Positions 18,948-26,968 of a stretch of 64,000 nucleotides of DNA are shown piece by piece. Source of the stretch: JBOGCH01 sp051656645 (lineage in GTDB: Bacteria > Bacteroidota > Bacteroidia > Bacteroidales > Marinifilaceae); the NCBI GenBank assembly GCA_051656645.1, contig JBOGCH010000042.1, forward strand, positions 62,001-126,000, in the 5' to 3' direction. The notes beneath the pieces are model-generated. The model searched no databases, was not told where the DNA came from, and saw nothing but the letters and a program-made list of their open reading frames with translations. Every line of letters begins with the position of its first letter. The stretch's first letter is position 1. The translations under genes and the position numbers were made by a program.

Positions 18948-21776
18948 TTACCTTTCCATTCGCTCAGTTCCTTCTCCATACACTAAATGTCGGATTCCGT
19001 CGTATCCTACTGCATAAATTGCAGTTGCATCTATAGGGTAATAAACGCGCGAAGTTTTGTTATTTACATCGTCTGTCCCTACCATCGAGAGGCGTATCAA
19101 GTTTTTGTTATTATAGGTTTCAAATACTGCTACATTTTTCCATACTTCATGATCTACAAGGACATAACGTTTATAACTTTCGGTGAAAGTCAAGAACGGA
19201 GTACATCCATGTTGAGGTGTACCTTCGGGTTTTAATTTATTTTTAAAGGCATGAACACTATTGGCTGATAAGTAATAGATTACCGGCGATTTTGGTTTCG
19301 GATATTTTTTGGATGCTATATAATTTACCAACTGTGCACTGTCGGCAGCAGTTATGGTCAATTGTCCGGGACCATAATCCTCCATATACTTGTTAAAGGT
19401 TCTCAACATACCGCATTTACGGAAAAAGTCAGTCAAATCCTCCTGAACGACATCACAGATATTTGTCATTAAGTTTAGTAATTTTTGCCCATTGTCTTGT
19501 TCATTCTGTTTTCTGGCTATTTCGCTAATATCGGCATACCAATCTTTGTTTTCAGGCTGTACTTGCTGGTAGTAGAGTACCAATTGCCATAGCGGACAGA
19601 GTTTTACAAAATGATCCGTGTTGCCAAATTGCCAATCTTTTTCAGGTTTCCCCATAGCGTCGGCTCCATATTGACACAACCAGCGATTCCCATGCAGTAT
19701 TCCACTATTTAAATAAGCATTAAAGCGTCCGCCAATCACCTCATTACCATAAGCCCCCTTACCTTCTTTTGTTCCAGAAGAGTAAGCATCCGTCAAATGT
19801 TCATGTTCAAGTTTTTTATTTGTCGAGGATGAAAATAAGTACTGCGTCCAAACAGAGAATACGTTATTCATTACTTCTGTGGTACTTACTACCCGCATGA
19901 ACGATCCTGTATTTACATGTCCTATTTCGTGCGCAATACCCCATATATTTTCTTTGGCATTTGCTGCGGAACAGGTATTTTCAAATCCAAATCCAAAATG
20001 GGCATATCCCCCACCATACCATCCGCCATTGACGTTGCTACCAATACAGAGCATGTGATTAAGTGGCGCTCGCTGGTATTTATATAATCCCAACATCTGG
20101 TATTGAATAGATACTACCGAATCATAAAGTTCTATTAGCTCTTTTGCATCGTAGGGGGAGTTATTCTTTAATCCAACTATTGGATAAACCAAATGCGTTT
20201 TCTTACCTACTATATCCAACTTAGGCGCCTTAGCTTTAACCAATAGTTGCTTATACTCATCGGCAGTTGTAACCCCTAGTTCATAGACGCCATTCACTTC
20301 ACCGCCACATATATGTATTTTTACCGGCTGCAAAGTTTTATAGAGATCATTGTAATAATTTACATAGATTAAGCCCCCTGTATTTACCTGAATTTTATTA
20401 ACACCTGTTTCCAAACTATAAGTACTTGATTTCCATTTATCGGTATCATGAACAGATATCGATATGTTTTGTCCAAACGTATCCTCCACAAATACAATTA
20501 ACTGAGAGGCGGAATCCACCACTATTCCTGTAGGATTCTCTAAAAAGGATAAACCATTTGTCATACTCTTTGCCAGCGAGCTTGCCACAAGGGGATATGG
20601 TTTGTAGCTTCGAATTCTTGATTGGACATCGTAACTCTTGTCTCTGATTGACTGTGCAAGTACTCGGTAAAAGTCAGATTCTATGGATTTTATTCCGGAT
20701 GTAGTAACTCCAGAAGCAAGTTCATTACAACATGCGTTTGTAAAAATAGTTTGCGGATAATTGGTTAAATTGTCACTGCTTACATAGAACTCCATTTCGG
20801 CACAACTTGCATAATTATTATTTCCGTTTTTTAAAACAAAACGTATCACAGCCGGTTTTTCAAGGGCCGTGGGAAATAGTATCTTTGTTGCCGATGAAGA
20901 AGCTTTAAAATTATAATTGCCTATTTTAATAAATTTGGAAGGAGCTTGGGATTGTGCATACTCAATCTCAACTTCCTGAAATAAGCCGTTAGGATTGGAC
21001 ATTCGCGGGTGGTAGATTAAGTAATCTATCTTATCGACATTCTCAAAAAAATAATCCAATTGGATAGGGAATCCACCACTACTCCATTGTGAATGATACA
21101 AGGTCGATATATCCCCATCGAAGGATTTATCAATATCTTCGCCCCTTTGGGCATTTGAAGACTTTCCAGATGCAACCGCAACTTTAACATCTCGACGCGC
21201 TATGGCAGCGGGATTGGTTTCATCTGCTACTTTTTTTGCAACACCGGTAAATACCATTTCAGCACAACTGGCCAAATTGGCATAACCCGTTTTAACAATG
21301 ATTTTTACTGCTACCGGATTCTTTATTCCCTCACTTCCATTCAGAGCCAAAGCTGTTACTGAAGGACTCATTAGATAATCCATGTCAGTTACTTTTATAA
21401 ATTTATCTGGTTTATTGGAAGATGCATACCATATTTCTGTTTCTCCAAACAAACCATTGGATTGGGAAGTACGCGGATAATAAATCATGGAATCTAGACG
21501 CATAATATCCACAAACTCGAAATACAACGTGTCGGGCAAGCTGGTTGCTGTATATTGCGAATGGTAAAGCGTGTTTAGAGAACCATCTACTGCATTCCCT
21601 AATTCGGATCCCGGCTGACATTGAGTCCCCTTAGCAAAGTAAACAGGAACTATTCCCGGTTTGCCTACTTCATCATCATTACGAACGCTAGTTAGACTAC
21701 AACTTGTTACAGTTAAGATATTTAAAAGTAGGCCTACATTGCATAGTAGCGCATATAATTTGGTGTATTCTCTCAT
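18948..21776 (-). CDS. M60-family (enhancin-like) metallopeptidase lipoprotein with tandem F5/8C-like domains
   Basis: 942 residues from the ATG at 21774-21776 (the preceding GTG adds one residue). Lipobox V-T-S-C (C26). Two related discoidin/F5-8C-like domains lie at about 45-178 and 198-331; each has D-G-x-x-x-T-L-Y-H-S-Q and ends in A-S-C-A-E-M. The catalytic M60 domain follows: H-E-I-G-H at 616-620 with the third ligand Glu at about 634, in the family spacing. M60 peptidases cut mucin-type O-glycosylated proteins. The adjacent GH43 gene suggests joint attack on a glycoprotein or glycan. The C-terminal about 120 residues look beta-rich, perhaps another binding module. Confidence 0.85.
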   Translation of the reverse strand: MREYTKLYALLCNVGLLLNILTVTSCSLTSVRNDDEVGKPGIVPVYFAKGTQCQPGSELGNAVDGSLNTLYHSQYTATSLPDTLYFEFVDIMRLDSMIYYPRTSQSNGLFGETEIWYASSNKPDKFIKVTDMDYLMSPSVTALALNGSEGIKNPVAVKIIVKTGYANLASCAEMVFTGVAKKVADETNPAAIARRDVKVAVASGKSSNAQRGEDIDKSFDGDISTLYHSQWSSGGFPIQLDYFFENVDKIDYLIYHPRMSNPNGLFQEVEIEYAQSQAPSKFIKIGNYNFKASSSATKILFPTALEKPAVIRFVLKNGNNNYASCAEMEFYVSSDNLTNYPQTIFTNACCNELASGVTTSGIKSIESDFYRVLAQSIRDKSYDVQSRIRSYKPYPLVASSLAKSMTNGLSFLENPTGIVVDSASQLIVFVEDTFGQNISISVHDTDKWKSSTYSLETGVNKIQVNTGGLIYVNYYNDLYKTLQPVKIHICGGEVNGVYELGVTTADEYKQLLVKAKAPKLDIVGKKTHLVYPIVGLKNNSPYDAKELIELYDSVVSIQYQMLGLYKYQRAPLNHMLCIGSNVNGGWYGGGYAHFGFGFENTCSAANAKENIWGIAHEIGHVNTGSFMRVVSTTEVMNNVFSVWTQYLFSSSTNKKLEHEHLTDAYSSGTKEGKGAYGNEVIGGRFNAYLNSGILHGNRWLCQYGADAMGKPEKDWQFGNTDHFVKLCPLWQLVLYYQQVQPENKDWYADISEIARKQNEQDNGQKLLNLMTNICDVVQEDLTDFFRKCGMLRTFNKYMEDYGPGQLTITAADSAQLVNYIASKKYPKPKSPVIYYLSANSVHAFKNKLKPEGTPQHGCTPFLTFTESYKRYVLVDHEVWKNVAVFETYNNKNLIRLSMVGTDDVNNKTSRVYYPIDATAIYAVGYDGIRHLVYGEGTERMER

Positions 21777-22175
21777 CACTTTTATAGTATTATATTATAT
21801 ATTACAATTATACACTAAAATAAACGTTTCAAAGAAATACTTTACATTTTAAATAACAAATAGAGGAAAAGATGATTTTAATGGACAAAACGCTGAAAAA
21901 GACATCATAAATACAAATTAGCTTAAGCCCTGTTTTCCTAATAATTATCTACTGTTTTCTATAGCCATTTAATTTATTATTTGAGGAATATGAAAACATC
22001 AACAGACCCTATCTCCCGTTTGCAATATGTGCCACCCAATTCTCTGACAGCATGATATTCAAGAAAAGACTATATATTTTCTCATAAATACTAAATATAT
22101 AAATAAAAGCGGACGAAGCTTAAAAAGCTAGTTCGTCCGCTATTTTTTCATGAATTGAAATAGAAAAGAAGGCTA
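21777..22175. other. Intergenic region between M60 gene and PF04307-like gene
   Basis: About 400 bp, AT-rich. Holds the terminator hairpin at 22108-22141 and presumably the promoter of the M60-GH43 operon, which I cannot place with confidence. Confidence 0.5.
22108..22141 (-). terminator. Terminator downstream of the PF04307-like gene
   Basis: A 10-bp GC-rich stem (AGCGGACGAA at 22108-22117 with 22132-22141), extended by GCT/AGC. T-rich sequence follows on both strands, so it may act both ways. It closes the three-gene unit that ends at 22176. Confidence 0.85.
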
Positions 22176-22835
22176 TTAATACGGTTTTCGTTCATACTTT
22201 TCAACAAAGTACACTATAAGTGCCGATGCGGCATAATAGATTAATGCTGATAATGCCACTGTGTCTGCGCTTTCAATAGACATAGTATCTCCTCTTGACG
22301 TAGAAACTACAATTGAAACGGCAACAAATCCCCAAAAAAACCATGTTGCCCAACGCTTGAATCCGCCAACCGCGACTGCATACCAAACAGCTCCGAGAAG
22401 AAATATTCCCACCTCTATAATAACAGCCCAAGTAGGATGATTCCAAGGTCCTAAACCAACCTTCATTGTATTTCCATAAATTGGTAAATCGGGTCTGTGA
22501 GACAAGAAATCTAGAATCCAATGTGAAAATACGGCTGCGCCCAGCCACCAAGCTATTGCTTTATTCTTTCTGAAATATGGAAACAACAACAATATACCGA
22601 CAATGATAAGCGAGTAAATGATTGTTGATAACATTCCGTGAGAATAGGGCATATAGTATAAGTCCAACGGATTAGATACTTGCATTGGATTGATATTTGC
22701 TTTCTCAACACCAAGTAGAATTAATGTTCCCCAGATAATATCAGGTACTTGTACTGCGATAAAGAGCATCCATAGTGGCACTCTCTTATCAATTGCCTTT
22801 ATGGCAAAGGCCGGTCCATAATGTCCTATTAACAT
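22176..22835 (-). CDS. Polytopic membrane protein, PF04307 (YdjM)-like
   Basis: 219 residues with about five to six membrane segments. Conserved polar residues sit at membrane edges: M-L-I-G-H-Y-G-P-A at the N-terminus, Y-S-H-G-M, and H-W-I-L-D-F-L-S-H-R-P-D-L-P. These resemble the His/Asp pattern of the YdjM family of putative membrane metal-dependent hydrolases. The function is not established. It is 18 bp downstream of the nitroreductase gene and last in a three-gene unit closed by a terminator. The family call is moderate; the membrane topology is clear. Confidence 0.55.
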   Translation of the reverse strand: MLIGHYGPAFAIKAIDKRVPLWMLFIAVQVPDIIWGTLILLGVEKANINPMQVSNPLDLYYMPYSHGMLSTIIYSLIIVGILLLFPYFRKNKAIAWWLGAAVFSHWILDFLSHRPDLPIYGNTMKVGLGPWNHPTWAVIIEVGIFLLGAVWYAVAVGGFKRWATWFFWGFVAVSIVVSTSRGDTMSIESADTVALSALIYYAASALIVYFVEKYERKPY

Positions 22836-22853
22836 TGCAAAATTGTATGATAA

Positions 22854-23450
22854 TTAATATTTATTCCAACTACTTATTTCATCTATGGATTTACGTTTCT
22901 TTTCACGCACCGGGACATCGGAGTAACCCACAGTAATAATCAAGGGTACTCTTTTGTCTTTGGGCACATTAAGCACGTTCTTTACCTCTTTTTCGTTAAA
23001 CCACCCAATAATAGATGTACTCAGTCCAATATCGGTTGCTTGAAGGCAGAATTGATTTGCGACTATACCTATGTCTAGAAGAGAGTAATCCTTGTCTTGT
23101 GCTGAACCTGCCACAGATGACATCATATCGCGCTTCTCTACAACTATTGCAACAATAACCGGAGCTTTGTATGCATGTTTATTCATTCCCATTCCGGCCA
23201 CCGCAGAAGCGAGCTTATTTTTAACATCAGGTGCATTTACAACAACAAATTTCCATGGTTGCGCATTATTTGCAGACGGAGATAAACGCGCCGATTCCAG
23301 ACATTGAATAAGCTTCTCTTTTTCCACAGGAGTGCTGTTATACTCCCTTACACTCTGTCTATGCTTTACGAGTTGGGAAAACGGCATATTCTGAGCCTTT
23401 ATAGTTGTCGACATTAGTATCAACAATAAAGTAAATAATATTCGGTTCAT
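22854..23450 (-). CDS. Secreted nitroreductase-family protein
   Basis: 198 residues. Residues 1-19 form a signal peptide (hydrophobic run L-L-L-I-L-M-S, cleavage near A-Q), unusual for this FMN-dependent family, which is mostly cytoplasmic. After it come the FMN-binding R-Q-S-V-R-E-Y-N, S-P-S-A-N-N-A-Q-P-W-K-F, and the late I-I-G-W-F-N and I-I-T-V-G-Y motifs. The usual reaction is NAD(P)H-dependent reduction of nitro or quinone compounds; in the periplasm the electron donor is unclear. It starts 4 bp after the stop of the NAD(P)-binding gene, so they are cotranscribed. Confidence 0.85.
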   Translation of the reverse strand: MNRILFTLLLILMSTTIKAQNMPFSQLVKHRQSVREYNSTPVEKEKLIQCLESARLSPSANNAQPWKFVVVNAPDVKNKLASAVAGMGMNKHAYKAPVIVAIVVEKRDMMSSVAGSAQDKDYSLLDIGIVANQFCLQATDIGLSTSIIGWFNEKEVKNVLNVPKDKRVPLIITVGYSDVPVREKKRKSIDEISSWNKY

Positions 23451-23454
23451 GGTG

Positions 23455-24096
23455 TTAATTGCTAATGGTTGGAGCTTGTTTAAGATATGTATTGTCTGTT
23501 ATTTGACGGATTACAAAGTGCGCCATTTCTTCGGCAGTGATAGTAGTTCTAATGCCCTTGCCATCAAGAGTTGCTGTAATAGTTCCTTTTGCAGACTTTT
23601 CATTAAGTCCGGCAGAGCGAACAATAACCCAGTCTAGATTACTATTCATTACATCAGCTTCTAGTCTGTTTTTATCGTCCAAGATTACCTTATACCACTT
23701 CATAAAGTGAGGTAATATAAAGGATGTAAAAATTCGAGGAAGAAAAGCGATGCTATTTCCTGCGCCTAACGCACTAAGAACTACAAAGCGTTTAATTCCA
23801 ACTTGTTCCATCTGCATCATTATCATCCTATTGGTTTGCGATACAAATGTTGTTGGTTTGCCATTGCCTTTGCCACCAATACCAAGACTCTGAATCACCG
23901 CATCAGCTCCTGTAACAATTTCACTAACCGTTACGGGATTAGTTACCTCACCCTCTACAACGGTAAGGTGCGGATCCGTTATGGTAATTTTTCTTTTATC
24001 TCGTGTCAAAGCAACCACATCAAAACCTTGTTTTAATGCCTGTTTTAGGATTGCTTTACCTGCGATGCCTGTTGCACCAAAAATAACAACTCTCAT
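23455..24096 (-). CDS. NAD(P)H-binding SDR/NmrA-like oxidoreductase
   Basis: 213 residues, cytoplasmic. The N-terminal Rossmann motif G-A-T-G-I-A-G (8-14) and the V-V-A-L-T-R-D segment mark an atypical short-chain dehydrogenase of the NAD(P)H-binding (PF13460-like) type. Later V-L-S-A-L-G-A-G-N and W-V-I-V-R-S-A-G-L fit the family. Substrate unknown; relatives act as redox sensors or flavin/quinone reductases. It is first in the three-gene unit with the nitroreductase, and its promoter carries a 16-bp palindrome next to a Crp/Fnr-family gene. Confidence 0.8.
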   Translation of the reverse strand: MRVVIFGATGIAGKAILKQALKQGFDVVALTRDKRKITITDPHLTVVEGEVTNPVTVSEIVTGADAVIQSLGIGGKGNGKPTTFVSQTNRMIMMQMEQVGIKRFVVLSALGAGNSIAFLPRIFTSFILPHFMKWYKVILDDKNRLEADVMNSNLDWVIVRSAGLNEKSAKGTITATLDGKGIRTTITAEEMAHFVIRQITDNTYLKQAPTISN

Positions 24097-24139
24097 TACT
24101 TTATACTCTTTTGTTTAGAATACAAAGGTGTCTACTTTC

Positions 24140-24170
24140 CAAATTTATTACCTGACACAATTGTGTCAAA
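24140..24170 (-). promoter_or_regulatory. Bacteroidetes-type promoter of the oxidoreductase operon
   Basis: On the minus strand TTTG (24170-24167), 19 bp, then TAAATTTG (24147-24140): full matches to both -33 and -7 boxes at the standard spacing. Transcription should start near 24133, 37 bp before the ATG at 24096. Confidence 0.75.
24153..24168. promoter_or_regulatory. 16-bp perfect palindrome, candidate operator
   Basis: TGACACAATTGTGTCA is a perfect palindrome lying between and overlapping the -33 and -7 boxes of the oxidoreductase operon. A dimeric Crp/Fnr-family regulator is encoded immediately upstream, which makes it the natural candidate ligand. Binding here would most likely block transcription. 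The site is seen; the pairing is inference. Confidence 0.65.
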
Positions 24171-24174
24171 ACAA

Positions 24175-24765
24175 TTATTTACTGAGAAGTTTCTTGCGTA
24201 TGCGAGTAAGGGATTGGCGTTCTATACCCAAGTAGGAAGATAAATCTGAAATTGATACTCTATTAAATAGATCGGGGTTCGTCTTGATAAAATTCAAATA
24301 ACGCTGCTCCGCATTGTCAAATATAAATCCTTCAACCCTATTTAGATGCTGCTCAAACACATCCTCAATTGTTAAGCGAAGGTAATGTTCAATCTGTTTT
24401 GACTTATCGCAGTATTGGATCAGTTGTATGTATGGAATATTGATAATAACGGTGGGTTCTAAACACTGAAAGTAAAATTTACTCGGCGTTCCATTTTTAA
24501 GTGCCGGATAGTGAGTGGCATATTCACCCTCCTTAATAAAGTTTACAGTTACCTCATTGCCTTTTGAATCAACATAGAATGCACGCACTAATCCCGAATA
24601 AACATATCCGATTTGCGACTGAATAGTTCCTGCTTGAATATAGAAATGTTTTGCCGGCAGTTCAGAAACAGAAATGACCTCTGAGAATGAATTAAGTTGT
24701 TCCAATGACAAATCAGGACAACGTTTAGTTATATGTTCTAAATATTTCTGTACTTTAATATCCAT
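24175..24765 (-). CDS. Crp/Fnr-family transcriptional regulator
   Basis: 196 residues from the ATG at 24763-24765. The frame extends to a GTG at 24840, but this adds a hydrophobic stretch foreign to the family and lies upstream of the promoter. The cyclic-nucleotide-binding-like beta-roll spans about 20-125 (Y-V-Y-S-G-L-V-R-A-F-Y-V, E-V-T-V-N-F-I-K-E-G-E-Y), followed by the dimerisation helix and a C-terminal winged helix (S-I-S-D-L-S-S-Y-L-G-I-E-R-Q-S-L-T-R-I-R). No Fnr-type cysteine cluster is seen. It probably controls the oxidoreductase operon just downstream (78 bp gap with a palindrome in the promoter). Confidence 0.85.
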   Translation of the reverse strand: MDIKVQKYLEHITKRCPDLSLEQLNSFSEVISVSELPAKHFYIQAGTIQSQIGYVYSGLVRAFYVDSKGNEVTVNFIKEGEYATHYPALKNGTPSKFYFQCLEPTVIINIPYIQLIQYCDKSKQIEHYLRLTIEDVFEQHLNRVEGFIFDNAEQRYLNFIKTNPDLFNRVSISDLSSYLGIERQSLTRIRKKLLSK

Positions 24766-24770
24766 GAATA

Positions 24771-24801
24771 CAAAGTTAATCACAAAAAAGCATCCGACAA
24801 A
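24771..24801 (-). promoter_or_regulatory. Promoter of the Crp/Fnr gene
   Basis: The minus strand has TTTG (24801-24798), 19 bp, then TAACTTTG (24778-24771), matching both boxes. Transcription would start at about 24764, essentially at the ATG, so the mRNA may be leaderless or nearly so. The promoter overlaps the terminator of the gene upstream. Confidence 0.65.
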
Positions 24802-24817
24802 ATACGCCGAATGCTTT
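24787..24817 (-). terminator. Terminator of the GNAT operon, overlapping the next promoter
   Basis: Stem AAAGCAT/ATGCTTT (24787-24793 with 24811-24817) plus CG pairs inside after one mismatch. On the minus strand a T run follows. It ends the unit whose last gene stops at 24864. Confidence 0.7.
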
Positions 24818-24863
24818 ATAACTAATTCACTCCGAAACACTTATTACTTTGAACTTATGTTAT

Positions 24864-25418
24864 CTAGACTCTAAATGGAGTATTGTATTCTGTTTTAAGA
24901 ATGCTGTAGATTTCCAAATCCTTAAAACTTCCATCAGGAAATAGCTCACCCGCACGTTCAATTCCTTCAAATATAAATTTGAGACGTTTGGGTATATTGC
25001 TGCTGGAGATATTACCGACAGCACATTTTATTTGTATTCTATTTATGTTATGTTGATTAAAGGCATATTGACAAAGAGCCTTTACGGCGCAAGTAGCTAT
25101 ACCTTTACTTTGTTCGTTTTCTGAGAGCCAATATCCGATTTCTGTTTTGCAGTTATCAGTGTCGGTATCTTTAAACCCTATTAGTCCAATAAATTCATTG
25201 TCTTTACGAATGGTGAAGGTTGGCATGTAGGAATCAGAGCGTGAAGCGACAACTGATTCTACAAACTTTTGCGTGTATTCAACAGATGTGGTATAGGTTA
25301 CAAACGGCAACCAGCGACTCAAATATTCTCTTTGGGTGTTTATTGTATGAAAGATATCAATAGAATCCTCTATGCGTAATAATCTAAGTGTTACGTCACT
25401 GAATAAATTTAGCTCCAT
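24864..25418 (-). CDS. GNAT acetyltransferase, RimJ/RimL-like
   Basis: 184 residues with GNAT fold. Visible are the N-terminal L-R-L-L-R-I-E-D, strand E-F-I-G-L-I-G-F-K, the E-I-G-Y-W-L segment, the acetyl-CoA loop near N-E-Q-S-K-G-I-A-T, and N-R-I-Q-I-K-C-A-V-G-N-I-S-S. The pattern fits the RimL-type acetyltransferases that modify N-terminal or small-molecule amines. The substrate cannot be told. It is 5 bp from the DJ-1-like gene and last in a three-gene unit, followed by a terminator. Confidence 0.82.
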   Translation of the reverse strand: MELNLFSDVTLRLLRIEDSIDIFHTINTQREYLSRWLPFVTYTTSVEYTQKFVESVVASRSDSYMPTFTIRKDNEFIGLIGFKDTDTDNCKTEIGYWLSENEQSKGIATCAVKALCQYAFNQHNINRIQIKCAVGNISSSNIPKRLKFIFEGIERAGELFPDGSFKDLEIYSILKTEYNTPFRV

Positions 25419-25423
25419 AGATC

Positions 25424-25996
25424 TTATTTATATATTCCATATTTAAACAGTTGAAACCATTTGTCAAGTTCCTCCGCACTTTTCAAATTTAGCAGTTTAA
25501 ATATTTCATATGCAAATTCGATTGGTGCAATGCCACTTGCTGTTATTATATTACCATCCGTTACCGCTGGCGCATCTACATAATTGGCTTCATTAACATA
25601 GTGTGGGGCTATCCATTTTAAATACTCGAGCGCATTACTTGTGTGTTTTACGTGGGCAAAGATATCAAATTGTACAAGATGTGCCGTAGCTCCACAAATG
25701 GCGGCTATAGGCTTGTGGCTATTGTTCATTTGCGTTATTAATGCATTTATCTCTTTATTCATATTTTGCTGCCATGCAGTTCCTCCGGGAAGGATGAGTA
25801 TTGCCGCATCGTTTACTGTAACTTCGGCTAAGGATATATTGGGAGTAACATTTAATCCTCCCATTGATAATAAAGGATTGCCGTTGTTTGAAAAATACAC
25901 AAGCTCATAGTCACTGCTTTTTACAAGCTCCGGCGTGAGGTACGCTATTTCCCAGTCGGAAAATCCTTCGAAAAGATAGATATATATTTTTTTCAT
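25424..25996 (-). CDS. DJ-1/PfpI-family protein
   Basis: 190 residues with a class I glutamine-amidotransferase-like fold. The nucleophile elbow A-I-C-G-A-T (C101) and the acidic partner Glu16 in S-D-W-E are present. Family members act as protein or sugar deglycases, chaperones, amidases or redox sensors; the exact activity is unknown. Its start overlaps the stop of the double-GNAT gene by 4 bp and its stop is 5 bp from the next gene, so all three are translated from one message. Confidence 0.85.
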   Translation of the reverse strand: MKKIYIYLFEGFSDWEIAYLTPELVKSSDYELVYFSNNGNPLLSMGGLNVTPNISLAEVTVNDAAILILPGGTAWQQNMNKEINALITQMNNSHKPIAAICGATAHLVQFDIFAHVKHTSNALEYLKWIAPHYVNEANYVDAPAVTDGNIITASGIAPIEFAYEIFKLLNLKSAEELDKWFQLFKYGIYK

Positions 25997-26898
25997 TTTA
26001 ATTGCAGACTCATTTTATAATTGGTTAATTGCAGATTGCGTGCCTGACGGCGTTGTTCGCACAATACTTTATACCCTCTTTTTTCAAAGAAAGATTTGGC
26101 CGTTATACTCACTTCTGATGTTATCTTATTGTTGCCATTTATTTTTGCATACTCTTCTATATGATTTAAAAGAGTAGTTGCTATGCCAACGCCTTGAAAG
26201 TCCTTATGTACAAACAGTGAGTTAAGATAACCATTTGATGCAATTGCGGCAAAGCCAACTATGCCGGATTTGCTATTTACAGCTACCATAACGTGGTGCG
26301 TCAGAATTATTTCTTCCCATCTGCTTATGTTGTCGCCACAGGATGCCCAATCCATAATTTCCGCTGTAGAGTAATGACGCGCATTGACAGACATTACTGT
26401 GTCATGAAAGAGTTGTGCTAGCTCAGAAACATCACTCAGTTGCGCGGTTCGCAGCGTAAAATTATGTAATCGCATTTTTAATATTGGGAATGGATTACCT
26501 TGTTCATCATGTTCTGTACGCTCAGTAGTTAAGAATCCGAGGTGCTTGTAGAATCCTACTGCCGCAGGGTTTTGCTCATTGACATCAACATACTGTACAT
26601 TGTACTCCTTTATTGCAAATTTTACTAATTCCTTGCCTATCCCTTTACCAAAATACTCGGGATGTACAAAAAGCATCTCAATCTTATTATCCTCTATCCC
26701 CATAAACGCGGTAGGTATATCCCCGTTATATTTCACAACTAGCGTTTCAATTGATTGAAGTCCCATTTCCGCGAACGGAGTGAGTTGTTCAATATCCGTA
26801 TTGGTTAAGAAAAGATGCGATGCTTTGACAGATAATTCCCACAGCGACACTAATTGCTCTACAAGCATGTCAGTACGGGATGGATTTATTTTTATCAT
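25993..26898 (-). CDS. Tandem (two-domain) GNAT acetyltransferase
   Basis: 301 residues made of two GNAT domains. The first (about 1-150) has I-E-M-L-F-V-H-P-E-Y-F-G-K-G-I-G-K and A-A-V-G-F-Y-K-H-L-G-F. The second (about 150-301) has Y-L-N-S-L-F-V-H-K-D-F-Q-G-V-G-I-A and A-K-S-F-F-E-K-R-G-Y. Both acetyl-CoA loops (Q/R-x-x-G-x-G/A) appear intact, so both halves could be active. It begins the unit with DJ-1 and the RimL-like GNAT. A terminator for the preceding gene lies just upstream. Substrates unknown. Confidence 0.82.
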   Translation of the reverse strand: MIKINPSRTDMLVEQLVSLWELSVKASHLFLTNTDIEQLTPFAEMGLQSIETLVVKYNGDIPTAFMGIEDNKIEMLFVHPEYFGKGIGKELVKFAIKEYNVQYVDVNEQNPAAVGFYKHLGFLTTERTEHDEQGNPFPILKMRLHNFTLRTAQLSDVSELAQLFHDTVMSVNARHYSTAEIMDWASCGDNISRWEEIILTHHVMVAVNSKSGIVGFAAIASNGYLNSLFVHKDFQGVGIATTLLNHIEEYAKINGNNKITSEVSITAKSFFEKRGYKVLCEQRRQARNLQLTNYKMSLQLK

Positions 26899-26928
26899 AA
26901 AACTGCATTTAATAGGATATAAAAAGGA

Positions 26929-26956
26929 GTGAGCTCGGCAAAATAACCGAGCTCAC
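26929..26956 (-). terminator. Terminator of the tricorn-like protease gene
   Basis: A 10-bp GC-rich stem (GTGAGCTCGG at 26929-26938 with 26947-26956) and a T run on the minus strand after the stem. Sits 13 bp beyond the stop at 26969. Confidence 0.85.
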
Positions 26957-26968
26957 CCATATAATAAT

